From a virus, in the IMG/VR virus record IMGVR_UViG_3300042336_000044, positions 1 through 40,942 of that record: a stretch of 40,942 nucleotides of DNA. One strand, 5' to 3'. Made by a program: the position numbers and the translations under genes. The notes under the pieces were generated by a model. The model was not told where the DNA came from. It did no database searches and saw only the letters and a list, made by a program, of their open reading frames with translations. Positions 21,465 through 29,635 of this stretch are shown one piece after another (within the stretch, counting starts at the first letter, position 1; each line of letters starts with the position of its first letter).

Positions 21465-22862
21465 ATGGCGATTTTTGACATTTTCAAGCGCAAAAACACT
21501 CAGTCTGAGAGCAATACATTGTTCGGTCAGACCGCCTTGGGTAACAACATTGTTTATCAGGGCAGCGATAAACGTGCTGGTGTTAACACTCAAATCCTCT
21601 ATGTAACGACTGCCAGCACAACAACTGCTGGTCGCCCGGTAGATATGTCTGTGCTGACCAGAAACAGCACAATCATGTCTTGTGTGGGGGTAAAGGCTCG
21701 GGCTTTGGCGCAGTTGCCAATCAAGATTTGCTGCGAAACGGCAGACGGTAAGACTGTCGATGCGATTAGGGGTGAAGGTGTTGGTGCGCGAGATAAGGCC
21801 AAAGCCAAGCAAGTTGCCAAGCTATTGGGTAACCCTAACAACTTCCAGAGCAAGTATGAGTTCTGGTATCAGTGGCTTATGTGGTACGAATTGTCTGGTG
21901 AAGCCTTTACCCTGTGGTGGAGGAAGGACCAGAACAGTTCTACAGAGACTCCGCTAGAAATGTATGTGTTGGATTCAACGCTGATTGCCGTGAATATCAC
22001 GCCTACACGTTATCCAACCTTCCGACTGTCTACGCCTAGCTATGGTTTCAACAAAGACCATGAGTTCAAGTATTTCCAAGTCATGCACGGCAAGGAAATG
22101 GCTTGGCAAGGCTCTGCTGGCTTTAACAAAGCTATTCTGGCGACTGAATTGGTTGGACTTGACCAAGACATTGATTTGTACGCCAACTTTGTCATGCAGA
22201 ACGGTGCAAAGCCTAGCGGGATGTTTGTTACCGATCAGGTTATTCCTGATGGCAAGTACAAAGAAATCGCAGCCCGTCTGAAAGAGGCGTGGAACAACAT
22301 GACAGGCAGCAAGACCAGTGACCCAAGCAAGCCGGGTCAGGGTATGTTGCTGGATCAGGGCATGAAGTATCAGAAACTAGAGATGCTGACTTTGCAAGAC
22401 ACTGACGCTGCTGCTTTAAAGCTACAGACGATGCGCCGAATCTGTGGGTTGTTTGGTGTGCCACCTTCTATGATCGGCATCCATGATGGCAAGTTCAACA
22501 ACAGTCAAACGGCTTTGGATGAGTTTTACAAAACCACCATGTACCCGACAATTGTTAACATCCAGCAAAAATTGACGCAACATTTGCTTGAGGGTTATCC
22601 ATCACTGTGTGTCGAGTTTGACACTAAGGATTTCCTGAAGGGCGCTCCTTTGGATCAAATGAACTTTGCTACTGCTGGCGTAAAAGGTGGAATAATGACA
22701 CCCAACGAAGCCCGTAACTACATGAATTTGCCATCTATGGACGGTGGTGATGAGTTGGTTAAAGAGCCTGAACCTGCCGAGCCAATTGCTGGTAGCAGCC
22801 CTAAAGATACTGGTGGCGGTGGTGGCAATCAGACCAAAAAGATGAATATAGGCGCGACTTGA
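21465..22862 (+). CDS. portal protein, HK97 type (465 aa)
   Basis: GAGGAG ribosome site. Family features: N-terminal MAIFDIFKRK, SVLTRNSTIMSCVGVKARALAQLP, central YANFVMQNGAKPSGMFV, and RRICGLFGVPPSMIGIHDG with NSQTALDEFYKTTMYP, the classic HK97/phi105 portal signature (PF04860). C-terminal Gly-rich tail (DTGGGGGNQTKK). Dodecamer at the capsid vertex through which DNA enters. Follows terminase and precedes the protease in the standard order. Confidence 0.96.
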   Translation: MAIFDIFKRKNTQSESNTLFGQTALGNNIVYQGSDKRAGVNTQILYVTTASTTTAGRPVDMSVLTRNSTIMSCVGVKARALAQLPIKICCETADGKTVDAIRGEGVGARDKAKAKQVAKLLGNPNNFQSKYEFWYQWLMWYELSGEAFTLWWRKDQNSSTETPLEMYVLDSTLIAVNITPTRYPTFRLSTPSYGFNKDHEFKYFQVMHGKEMAWQGSAGFNKAILATELVGLDQDIDLYANFVMQNGAKPSGMFVTDQVIPDGKYKEIAARLKEAWNNMTGSKTSDPSKPGQGMLLDQGMKYQKLEMLTLQDTDAAALKLQTMRRICGLFGVPPSMIGIHDGKFNNSQTALDEFYKTTMYPTIVNIQQKLTQHLLEGYPSLCVEFDTKDFLKGAPLDQMNFATAGVKGGIMTPNEARNYMNLPSMDGGDELVKEPEPAEPIAGSSPKDTGGGGGNQTKKMNIGAT

Positions 22863-22931
22863 TATATCATGCACACTGATACACAATATCTGGTAGCATT
22901 AGCCAAACAGGTCAAACGACCTAAAAAGTTG

Positions 22932-22965
22932 CCTGTACTTCTAGGGCAACGCCCTAAAATACAGG
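22932..22965 (+). other. two-tier RNA hairpin upstream of the prohead protease gene
   Basis: Outer stem CCTGTA / TACAGG (22932-22937 with 22960-22965) and inner stem TAGGGC / GCCCTA (22942-22947 with 22951-22956) around loop AAC. No T-run follows, so it is not a terminator. It fills the unusual 136-base portal-protease gap and could tune mRNA stability or protease translation. The overlapping 70-codon open frame here is not convincing. Confidence 0.5.
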
Positions 22966-22998
22966 ACAATAACCAATCCATTGCTTTAGGGGCAATCA

Positions 22999-23796
22999 AT
23001 GAAGACATTGAATCTTATCTGCGAAGCCAAGCTGAACTTGAACGAGAAAGCCTCGAACGGCGAACCGTCTGGACAGATTGAGGCTCGCATTACGACTTGG
23101 GGCGCTCGTGAAGGCGCTGATGGTCGCAAGTTCTTTTATAAGCCAGAAGGCTTTATGCAATGGGCCAAAGAGTTTGCCGAAATGGGCCGACCACTTCCCA
23201 TGTACGTTAACCACAATGCTGACGCTATCCCTGTGGGCGAGTGGACAAGCATTGAGATGGATGACGATGGCATGAATGCTTCTGGTCGCCTGTATCTCAA
23301 CACCACAACTGGCTCTGATCTTTACCAAGTGATGAAGGAATCTCCCAATATGTTTGGCGGGGTTTCTGTTGGCGCTTATGCTGAAGAATATCAGTGGGTT
23401 AAAGAAGATGGCGAAGCAATGACCATTGGTTCTGATGACCCATATGAGTCTGGTTATTTCCAAATTACCAAAGGTGGTCTGCGCGAGACTAGCGTGGTCA
23501 TGCACCCAAATAACATGAAAGCAGAAATCAAAAAGTTGGAATATTTCCGACCTGATGGCTCTGCTGATTTGAAAGTATTGGAAGAAGCCTTGCGGGATGC
23601 AGGTCTGTCCAAGCAGATGTCGGTTGCCGCCGCATCTGTATTCAAGACGGTAATTGAACAGCGTGATGCTGTTGAAAAGCCTATTGAAAATGCGCCAATT
23701 CAGAGTGATTCTGATGCGGAGGCAACCGCTGAAATTCTCGCGGCTCTTGAGCAACGTGAACTTCTGAAACTCCTTGACAAACGACTTAAAGGTTAA
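22999..23796 (+). CDS. prohead protease, HK97 family (265 aa)
   Basis: Serine protease of the U35 family (PF04586). Catalytic His72 in PMYVNHN and Ser123 in FGGVSVG, with VGEWTSIEMDDDGMNASGRLY between them and ETSVVMHPNNM after. A charged C-terminal tail (LAALEQRELLKLLDKRLKG) follows, probably the scaffold-interacting part. AGGGG precedes the ATG at 7 bases. It would remove the N-terminal delta-like domain of the first capsid protein during maturation. Confidence 0.94.
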   Translation: MKTLNLICEAKLNLNEKASNGEPSGQIEARITTWGAREGADGRKFFYKPEGFMQWAKEFAEMGRPLPMYVNHNADAIPVGEWTSIEMDDDGMNASGRLYLNTTTGSDLYQVMKESPNMFGGVSVGAYAEEYQWVKEDGEAMTIGSDDPYESGYFQITKGGLRETSVVMHPNNMKAEIKKLEYFRPDGSADLKVLEEALRDAGLSKQMSVAAASVFKTVIEQRDAVEKPIENAPIQSDSDAEATAEILAALEQRELLKLLDKRLKG

Positions 23797-23799
23797 ATC

Positions 23800-25149
23800 A
23801 TGTCCCAAGTTATCCTCGAAAAACTGGATGCTATCGAAGCTAAACAAGCCGAAAGCATCACTGCTGTAGAAGCCAAAATCCCTGCTGCTGTTGAAGCTGT
23901 TAAAGCTGAATTCAGCGAGATGGTTTCTGCTCTGGAAGCCAAAGTTGCTTCTATCAATATGCCTGAGTTCATTCGCACACCCGCCAAGACTGTTCGCCAA
24001 GATGTGAACCGTTCGGTGCGTGAGCAACTGTCTACTTTCTACAAAGGCAACAACCGTTTGGAAAAAGAACTGCAAATCTTTGCAGACGAAGCCCAAATGG
24101 ATGCGTACCTGAAGGAAGCCTCTGCTTTGACCGCTGGCGGTGATGGCAAGGGTGGTCGTACTGGCTACGATCCAGTGTTTGCTGCTCTGCGTTTGGCTAA
24201 CCCCATGCGTGGTCTGTCGCGCACTGTGGCTACCGATGGTTCCTCGTACCAATTCCGTGTCAAAACTGGCAATGCTGGTGTGGCATGGGGCTATACGATC
24301 CAGAACAACGGCGCTGATACAACTGAAAATACAAGCATCTGGCAATTGGTTTTGCAAGACTTGAACGTGCAGTTCCCAATCCGTACTGCTGCGCTGGACG
24401 ACATTGATGGTTTGGAAGCCAACGTGGTTGATGACATGCTGGCCGAATTCGCACAGGCTGAAGCCTTGTCGATGATTCAAAACAATGACCAAGCTGCTCA
24501 ATCGGGTACTAACCCTTACGGCGGTACTAACGGTCTGCGTGGTTTGGATCAGTATGCTGGTTCTAATGCCACTTATGCTGGCGGTACAACTTCTGCTGCT
24601 GCTTTTGGCACTTCTGGCACTGGTTCTTCAAGCGGTCTGCACTCGCTGGCTACTTATGACCAGATCACTTCTAACGTCAACACTGTTGGTGCTAACGCAA
24701 TCCAATACAAAGACGTTATTAACACTGTCTACGCCTTGCCACAACAGTACTGGACTCCTAACACCAAGTTTATGGTTAGCCCAATCTTGGCTCAAGCAAT
24801 CCGTGGTCTGCAAGACACCAATGGTCGCCCAATCTTCAACTCTATGGAGTCGTTGAACCCTGATGGCATCATTGGTCAAATGCTTGGCTTTGACGTTGTG
24901 ATGAACAAGTATCTGGACACTCCTAGCCAAACTACTACTGGTTCTGCTGGCACAACTAGCCTGTACCCAATGTATTTTGGTGATTGGAGCCGTGGTCACA
25001 CAATCATTGATCGTTTGAACATGGTTATGCGGAGATACGACCAAACGCTCCCAGGATTTATAACATTTTTTGGCGAAAAAAGGCTTGCCACCAGTGTTAG
25101 AGATCCAAACGCATTGATTCGCTATCGCTCGACAGGTACAGCTACCTGA
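23800..25149 (+). CDS. major capsid protein 1 with delta-like scaffold domain (449 aa)
   Basis: HK97-fold capsid subunit. Residues 1-105 are charged helix (LEKLDAIEAKQAESI, AVEAVKAEFSEMVSALEAK), matching the cleavable delta domain of HK97 in length. The mature part begins near EASALTAGGDG and contains GYDPVFAALRLANPMRG, TAALDDIDGLEANVVDDML, NGLRGLDQY and the C-terminal LPGFITFFGEKRL...VRDPNALIR, the standard E-loop/A-domain arrangement. A strong terminator follows 6 bases after the stop. The next gene is a diverged paralog without the delta domain. Confidence 0.94.
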   Translation: MSQVILEKLDAIEAKQAESITAVEAKIPAAVEAVKAEFSEMVSALEAKVASINMPEFIRTPAKTVRQDVNRSVREQLSTFYKGNNRLEKELQIFADEAQMDAYLKEASALTAGGDGKGGRTGYDPVFAALRLANPMRGLSRTVATDGSSYQFRVKTGNAGVAWGYTIQNNGADTTENTSIWQLVLQDLNVQFPIRTAALDDIDGLEANVVDDMLAEFAQAEALSMIQNNDQAAQSGTNPYGGTNGLRGLDQYAGSNATYAGGTTSAAAFGTSGTGSSSGLHSLATYDQITSNVNTVGANAIQYKDVINTVYALPQQYWTPNTKFMVSPILAQAIRGLQDTNGRPIFNSMESLNPDGIIGQMLGFDVVMNKYLDTPSQTTTGSAGTTSLYPMYFGDWSRGHTIIDRLNMVMRRYDQTLPGFITFFGEKRLATSVRDPNALIRYRSTGTAT

Positions 25150-25155
25150 TAAATC

Positions 25156-25182
25156 GGAGGGGCGTAAATGCCCCTCCTTTTT
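25156..25182 (+). terminator. rho-independent terminator between the two capsid genes
   Basis: GGAGGGGC and GCCCCTCC form a perfect 8-bp GC-rich stem around GTAAAT, followed by five T residues. It is one of the strongest terminators in the window and lies between two late genes read in the same direction, so it should lower expression of the second capsid paralog and everything downstream relative to the first. Confidence 0.9.
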
Positions 25183-25205
25183 GTGCCAATAATTTAGGAA
25201 CTGTT

Positions 25206-26237
25206 ATGACCATTACCGAACGCATCCTGTCTGGAATTAAGCAAACATTGGAAACTGGCGAGAAAGTCACAATTGACTTGCGCGAGGCATCTGCTATCAC
25301 AGGCTCTGGTGACGGGGTTGGTGGTCGTACCTTCTTTGACAACGCATTTGCTGCATTGCGTTTTGCAAACCCAATTCGTGAGATGTCGCGTGTTATCCCT
25401 GCATCTGGCTCAAGCGTTCAGTTTGTCGCTAAGACAGGTAATGCGACAAACTCCACAAACCCGTTTGGCTACACGTTCACGCCTAACAGCGGTTCGCCAA
25501 ACATCAACACATCTATCTGGCAACTGCCAACCCGTGTTATTTCTGCTCAATTGCCTGTGCGTTCAGCGGTTATGTCGGATGTGAACTACCTAAATGAAAC
25601 GCTGGTCGAAGATTTGATGCTGGAATTTGCACAAATCGAAGGCGCTTCAATGGTGCTGAACAATGACCAAGCTGGTTCGACAACCACTATCAACGGCGCT
25701 ACAAATGGTTTGCGCGGACTGAATATGTACACCAGTGCTGTTTCATCTGCATTTGGTACAAGTGGCACAGCAATCACCAATGGTATTCACTCAATTGCGA
25801 CTTACACACAAGCAGCAGCGGCTGTGTCGTATTCCGACATTACTGACATGACCCGTTTGTTCCCTGCTCAATACTGGAATCTTCCCGGTACTGCATGGAT
25901 GATGCACCCACAAACAATTCACGAACTGCGTAACCTCGGGACGGGTGGCGCGGCAATTAGACAATTTGCTGAAACTGGAGATGATGATGGCGGTGCTATT
26001 GTTAATGTGTTTGGCTTTCCTGTCATTGCGAACCCAAACATCCAAACAACTGGCGCTGGTAACTTCAACATTTATTTGGCTAACTGGCCTCGTTTTGTAA
26101 GCATTGCTGACGTTGAAGAAATGACAATTCAAGCAATGGAGCAAACAAGCCCCGGCTTCATTACGCTATATGCGGAAAAGCGTCTTGTAAGTACCGTGCG
26201 TGACCCGTTTGCTGGCATCCGACTTGTAGGTGTTTAA
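25206..26237 (+). CDS. capsid protein 2, paralog lacking the delta domain (343 aa)
   Basis: Aligns along nearly its whole length with capsid protein 1: EASAITGSGDGVGGRTFFDNAFAALRFANP here matches residues 106-135 there; then SSVQFVAKTGNA, LPVRSAVMSDVNYLNETLVEDLMLEF, MVLNNDQ, NGLRGLNMY and the C-terminal SPGFITLYAEKRL...VRDPFAGIR. It has only ~26 residues before this block, so no scaffold domain. Identity is partial, so the duplication is old. Possible roles: vertex (penton) protein, as gp24 is to gp23 in T4, or a minor capsid variant. Its place after a terminator predicts lower dosage. Confidence 0.88.
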   Translation: MTITERILSGIKQTLETGEKVTIDLREASAITGSGDGVGGRTFFDNAFAALRFANPIREMSRVIPASGSSVQFVAKTGNATNSTNPFGYTFTPNSGSPNINTSIWQLPTRVISAQLPVRSAVMSDVNYLNETLVEDLMLEFAQIEGASMVLNNDQAGSTTTINGATNGLRGLNMYTSAVSSAFGTSGTAITNGIHSIATYTQAAAAVSYSDITDMTRLFPAQYWNLPGTAWMMHPQTIHELRNLGTGGAAIRQFAETGDDDGGAIVNVFGFPVIANPNIQTTGAGNFNIYLANWPRFVSIADVEEMTIQAMEQTSPGFITLYAEKRLVSTVRDPFAGIRLVGV

Positions 26238-26240
26238 ACC

Positions 26241-26912
26241 ATGAGCGTTGATAACTATCAATACGCTGCGCCTTTTGGAGCACAAACGCGCAATCCGTTT
26301 AACTACGCAAAGGTTGAACAGATTGATCGTGATAGTGTTACACCTTGGTTGACGCTTGATGAAATCACGCAACAACTAAACTTGTTTCAAGATGAAAGCC
26401 AAGACACTTATTTGTCGGCTCTTGAACTGGCAACACGACAAGCAATTGAAGACTATTTGGGAATGTCTATCTTTCCGGTAAGCTATCGGGTTTTCTACGG
26501 CTCTGAAAGCCTTGTGGCATCGCCTATTAGTCTAGATTTGCCTGAAGTCAGTCAAAACTTTTACCCAAGCCAACCGGGTGTGTCGATTGATACTGTTGGT
26601 TATTGGAACGATGCTTTTCCTCCAGTGTTTACGGCACTGACAAGTTCAAGCTATTACTACGATCCATCTGGCAACAAAGTAATCGTAAACAACTTGCCGA
26701 CAAACATTAATACGGTGATGACTGCGCCAATCAATGTGCTTTACACAACTGTTTCAAATCCATTGTCGGCTTACCCGGTCATCAAGCAAGCTGGCTTGTT
26801 GTTGCTTACGCACTTGTATAACAACCGTGCCAATGCCACAGAGACAAGGCTAAAAGACATTCCGTTTGGCGTGACAACTCTTTTACGCAGTTACAAACCG
26901 CTGGTGATGTAA
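26241..26912 (+). CDS. head-tail connector, gp6-like (223 aa)
   Basis: Starts three bases after the capsid-2 stop. N-terminal part carries TPWLTLDEITQQLNLF, then YLSALELATRQAIEDYLGMSI, the helical core of head-tail connector proteins of the HK97 gp6 type (PF05135-like). A middle beta region (VSIDTVGYWNDAFPP, SSSYYYDPSGNKVIV) and a C-terminal helix (VIKQAGLLLLTHLYNNR) follow. It forms the ring under the portal. Ribosome site weak (AGGTG). Confidence 0.85.
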   Translation: MSVDNYQYAAPFGAQTRNPFNYAKVEQIDRDSVTPWLTLDEITQQLNLFQDESQDTYLSALELATRQAIEDYLGMSIFPVSYRVFYGSESLVASPISLDLPEVSQNFYPSQPGVSIDTVGYWNDAFPPVFTALTSSSYYYDPSGNKVIVNNLPTNINTVMTAPINVLYTTVSNPLSAYPVIKQAGLLLLTHLYNNRANATETRLKDIPFGVTTLLRSYKPLVM

Positions 26913-27257
26913 ATGTCAATTGCTCGTTTTGAGAACATCAACATCAACAACTTGACTTTTACCAAGTCAGCGTTTGGTGAGTCTGCGACTGTTCAGGCAT
27001 TGTGGTTTGCAACACGGGCAAGAGTTTCAACAGTTGCTAACAGCCTAAAGATTGCTGATAAGTATCGGCTGTACCAAGACATGGTTAATTTGACGCTGAA
27101 CTACACACCAAACACAAAGACAATTGTTGATAGTCAGCACTTGTTTTCAATCACATATCGTGGAAAAGATTGGCGTATTGATAGTGTGCGGGAATCCGAT
27201 GATCGAATGACCGTTACTCTCTTGTGCTATCGCTCTGATCCAGTTACGGCGGTCTAA
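26913..27257 (+). CDS. head closure / head-tail adaptor protein (114 aa)
   Basis: Directly abuts the connector. Small beta protein with FGESATVQALWFATRARVS, then HLFSITYRGKDWRIDSVRESDDRMTVTLLCYR. The YRGKDWRIDSVRE strand turn is typical of the stopper/adaptor proteins (HK97 gp7, SPP1 gp16 type, PF05521-like) that seal the head. Ends by a one-base overlap with the tail completion gene. Confidence 0.8.
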   Translation: MSIARFENININNLTFTKSAFGESATVQALWFATRARVSTVANSLKIADKYRLYQDMVNLTLNYTPNTKTIVDSQHLFSITYRGKDWRIDSVRESDDRMTVTLLCYRSDPVTAV

Positions 27258-27676
27258 TGGCAGCACAACTAAATCCTGTTGTTTACGGTAAGGCCATCCA
27301 GTATCAACTGGCTAACATTGTCACGCCTGTGCCTGTGTATGCGGCTTTTAACCGTAACTTTGCGACTCAGCCCAAGTTCATTACTTGGATGCTGCGTAAC
27401 GTGCATCAACCTGTATATACGGGAACACAGCAAAGCAACAAAGGCATTGATCGTCCTGTATTCCAGATTTCTATCTTTACTCAGCAGATTGAAGATGGAT
27501 TTACAATCTCAAATCAGATTCTGCAAGCCTTGCATGGGTACAGCGGAATTTTCGGAAGCCAAGCAGATGGTTTTTACATTTCCAAGGCTGACGTTATGTG
27601 GCTGTACAACAGTTATAACGATGAGGAAAAAATGGCGCAAATCTTTTTAGATTGCACCATTGACATCCCGGCGTAA
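27257..27676 (+). CDS. tail terminator / completion protein, DUF3168-like (139 aa)
   Basis: Start overlaps the previous stop by one base (TAATG). The pattern PVVYGKAIQYQLANIV, PVYAAFNRNF, RPVFQISIFTQQIEDGF and a C-terminal strand (MAQIFLDCTIDIPA) fits the short tail-terminator proteins of long-tailed phages (DUF3168 / lambda gpU class), which cap the tail tube. Its place just before the tail-tube genes agrees. Confidence 0.75.
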   Translation: MAAQLNPVVYGKAIQYQLANIVTPVPVYAAFNRNFATQPKFITWMLRNVHQPVYTGTQQSNKGIDRPVFQISIFTQQIEDGFTISNQILQALHGYSGIFGSQADGFYISKADVMWLYNSYNDEEKMAQIFLDCTIDIPA

Positions 27677-27713
27677 AACAAGACAATTGTTCAACTCTTA
27701 AAGGATACCCAAA

Positions 27714-28208
27714 ATGGCTTTACCAAACAAAGTTCTACCCGGTTTTAGCGCGGCTTTGTACGCACAACCCGGAGCTACACCTACTCCTTTGACAATTACA
27801 CAGTTGTCCTTGGTTGCTAGTGTTGGGCCACTTGCTATTAGCGGCAACCTAATTCCTGTCGAAGCAATCCCTGCTTTCGGTCAAGATGATGCGGTTGCTA
27901 GTTTCGGCGTAGCTGGTTCGCGTCAGTCTGACAAGATTCCCGTTCAGGCTGCACCAACTTCCATGACCATTACTGCTGCATGGAACCCTGCTGATACCAA
28001 CTTGCTGTTGATGCGTGCTGATGCCTATTCTGGCGTGATTGACCGCACTTTCATTGTTTCGGCAACCGAAGGTGCAAACATCGTTTATTACGCCTTTAAC
28101 GGGCGTGTAGGCCAGTTCCAAGTAGATTCGGCTCCCGGTGCAGAAGCCAAGGCTACATTTACCATCCATCCCCGTGGCAATCAGTACGGTTGGTCTAACA
28201 ACGCTTAA
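27714..28208 (+). CDS. major tail (tube) protein 1 (164 aa)
   Basis: AAAGGA precedes the ATG. All-beta tube subunit with a Gly/Pro-rich N-terminus (LPGFSAALYAQPGATPTP). It shares with the next gene an identical 45-residue block beginning PVEAIPAFGQDDAVASFGV, and a nearly identical C-terminus (FNGRVGQFQ, DSAPGAEAK, HPRGNQYGWSNN). Gene order after the tail terminator and before the tail chaperone supports tube function. The pair is a tandem duplication. Confidence 0.82.
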   Translation: MALPNKVLPGFSAALYAQPGATPTPLTITQLSLVASVGPLAISGNLIPVEAIPAFGQDDAVASFGVAGSRQSDKIPVQAAPTSMTITAAWNPADTNLLLMRADAYSGVIDRTFIVSATEGANIVYYAFNGRVGQFQVDSAPGAEAKATFTIHPRGNQYGWSNNA

Positions 28209-28217
28209 GGAGTCATC

Positions 28218-28736
28218 ATGGCTATCCCTGCAAAAGTTCTTCCCGGTTTTGCCGCATCGTTGTGGATGCAATCGGCTGCTACTCCAACTCCATTGACAAC
28301 CGCTAACTTGTCTGTGTGGGTTGCTCAAGTAACCACTATCGTGGGCACTTCAGCCAACGGTACAGGTGGCGCTGGTGTTGCTGTGCCTGTCGAGGCCATC
28401 CCTGCCTTTGGTCAAGATGATGCTGTAGCAAGTTTTGGTGTTGCTGGTTCGCGTCAAAGCGACAAGATTCCTGTGCAAGCGGCTCCTACAAGCATGACCA
28501 TTACTGCTGCTTGGAACCCGTCTGACGCAGCATTGCTCCAGATTCGTGCTGACGCTTACTCTGGTGTTGTTGACCGCACTTTCGTGGTTGCAGCAGTTGA
28601 AAGCACAAACACTGTTGCTTATGCGTTCAACGGTCGTGTTGGTCAATTCCAAATTGACTCTGCACCCGGCGCTGAAGCCAAATGCACATTTACTATTCAT
28701 CCACGGGGCAACCAGTACGGCTGGTCGAACAACTGA
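28218..28736 (+). CDS. major tail (tube) protein 2, tandem paralog (172 aa)
   Basis: AAGGAG precedes the ATG. Same architecture as tube protein 1 with an 8-residue longer N-terminal loop (TSANGTGGAGVA). The 45-residue shared block is identical in protein but differs at many synonymous third positions, so the copies are old and held by selection, not a recent or assembly duplication. May copolymerise, decorate the tube, or replace copy 1 in part of the tail. Its stop overlaps the next start (TGATG). Confidence 0.82.
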   Translation: MAIPAKVLPGFAASLWMQSAATPTPLTTANLSVWVAQVTTIVGTSANGTGGAGVAVPVEAIPAFGQDDAVASFGVAGSRQSDKIPVQAAPTSMTITAAWNPSDAALLQIRADAYSGVVDRTFVVAAVESTNTVAYAFNGRVGQFQIDSAPGAEAKCTFTIHPRGNQYGWSNN

Positions 28737-28948
28737 TGAAAGTCTCAGACGCAATCGAAGCAATTGTGACCAGCTACGGCGACATTAATCTTGTTGCCCG
28801 TGGCATGGTGGTGGATGCTGCGGAGCTTGCCAAGGCCACAGCCAAACCTGACACAGCAGAAGCCATTGCTTTGGCTTTGCTGAAGAAGTACAACGTGACT
28901 GCCCCTGTGGTGGTCATTGAAGAAGTCCCTCCAGACACAACAGAGTAA
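28736..28948 (+). CDS. small hypothetical tail-region protein (70 aa)
   Basis: Start chosen at the ATG sharing one base with the tube-2 stop; an open extension upstream lies inside that gene. Ala-rich helices (DAIEAIVTSYGDINLVARGM, AAELAKATAKPDTAEAIALALL) and an acidic Pro-rich tail (IEEVPPDTTE). No domain recognised; possibly a tail-assembly helper. Confidence 0.68.
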   Translation: MKVSDAIEAIVTSYGDINLVARGMVVDAAELAKATAKPDTAEAIALALLKKYNVTAPVVVIEEVPPDTTE

Positions 28949-28954
28949 AAAGAT

Positions 28955-29176
28955 ATGATAGTAAAAGACAGTAACGACCTTCTAAACTTCCTTGTAGCCC
29001 AATCCGATTCTTCAAAGAATTGGTTTGGGTTTCAACAGCAGAGAATTACAGCAATTGCCCTTGCACACGAAATTGCAAAAAATTATGCTGATAAACTAAC
29101 TCCTGATGAAGTGGTGGATTACGCCATTTCTATCAATGAGTCGATTTACCACAAGATCATCAAAGCTACACGATAA
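28955..29176 (+). CDS. small helical hypothetical protein (73 aa)
   Basis: Lies in the chain between the tube genes and the tail chaperone with 3-6 base gaps. Helical throughout (DLLNFLVAQSDSSKNWFGFQ, ITAIALAHEIAKNYADKL, TPDEVVDYAISINESIYHKI). The ribosome site is weak. No family recognised. Confidence 0.7.
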   Translation: MIVKDSNDLLNFLVAQSDSSKNWFGFQQQRITAIALAHEIAKNYADKLTPDEVVDYAISINESIYHKIIKATR

Positions 29177-29179
29177 ACC

Positions 29180-29635
29180 ATGACAAAACTTACATCTGCC
29201 TTTGGCGAAATCCCCAATCTGCGTACCAAGTCTTTTGAGCTTGCTGGATACAACTTCAAGGTTCGTGTTCCGCTGACAAAAGAACTTGATGCTATGCAAG
29301 AGCGCATTGAGAAGTTTGACCAAGCCGAATTCCAAAAACGCTTTGACAAGATGACATCCTCGTTTCGTCAATCACAGGCTATTGAAGGCATTGTGGTAAC
29401 GGATGACGATGTGGTTGTTGAAGGGCGCTCTACCAAAGAACTGGTTCAAACCATCTTGCAGATGGAAAACAGAATGGTTGAGTACATCAGGCTGTTGGTT
29501 CCTGTAAATGGGACGCTTGATGAAATTACTTATGAAGACATTGAAGCTGAGTGGCCCACTGCCGTTCAGTTGGAAGTCCTTGCCAAAATCTCTGAGGCAA
29601 TTCAGCCCGGTTACAAGGACTCTCGAAAAAACTAA
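29180..29635 (+). CDS. tail assembly chaperone G (151 aa)
   Basis: Zero-frame product of the G/T pair. Contains FELAGYNFKVRVPLTKELDAM, EGRSTKELVQTIL, VNGTLDEITYEDIEAEWP and ends DSRKN before TAA. The last sense codons contain the slippery heptamer A-AAA-AAC, with the stop directly after it. In lambda-type tails the G protein and the longer GT fusion bind the tape measure and tube subunits, and their ratio matters for assembly. Confidence 0.86.
   Translation: MTKLTSAFGEIPNLRTKSFELAGYNFKVRVPLTKELDAMQERIEKFDQAEFQKRFDKMTSSFRQSQAIEGIVVTDDDVVVEGRSTKELVQTILQMENRMVEYIRLLVPVNGTLDEITYEDIEAEWPTAVQLEVLAKISEAIQPGYKDSRKN
29626..29632 (+). promoter_or_regulatory. -1 ribosomal frameshift site, A AAA AAC
   Basis: The heptamer is in zero-frame register (codons CGA AAA AAC, then TAA) and is the canonical strongest -1 slippery sequence. 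After slipping, reading continues CTA ATC TGG and stays open to 29976. Confidence 0.9.

Noticed and set aside
22869-23081. A 70-codon + strand frame between portal and protease
   Set aside because: No ribosome site, overlaps 83 bases of the protease in another frame and contains the paired hairpin; better read as untranslated leader.
22996-24501. A 501-codon open frame on the minus strand across protease and capsid genes
   Set aside because: It is antisense to two certain genes, has no ribosome site, and its composition is what the codon bias of the sense genes would give.
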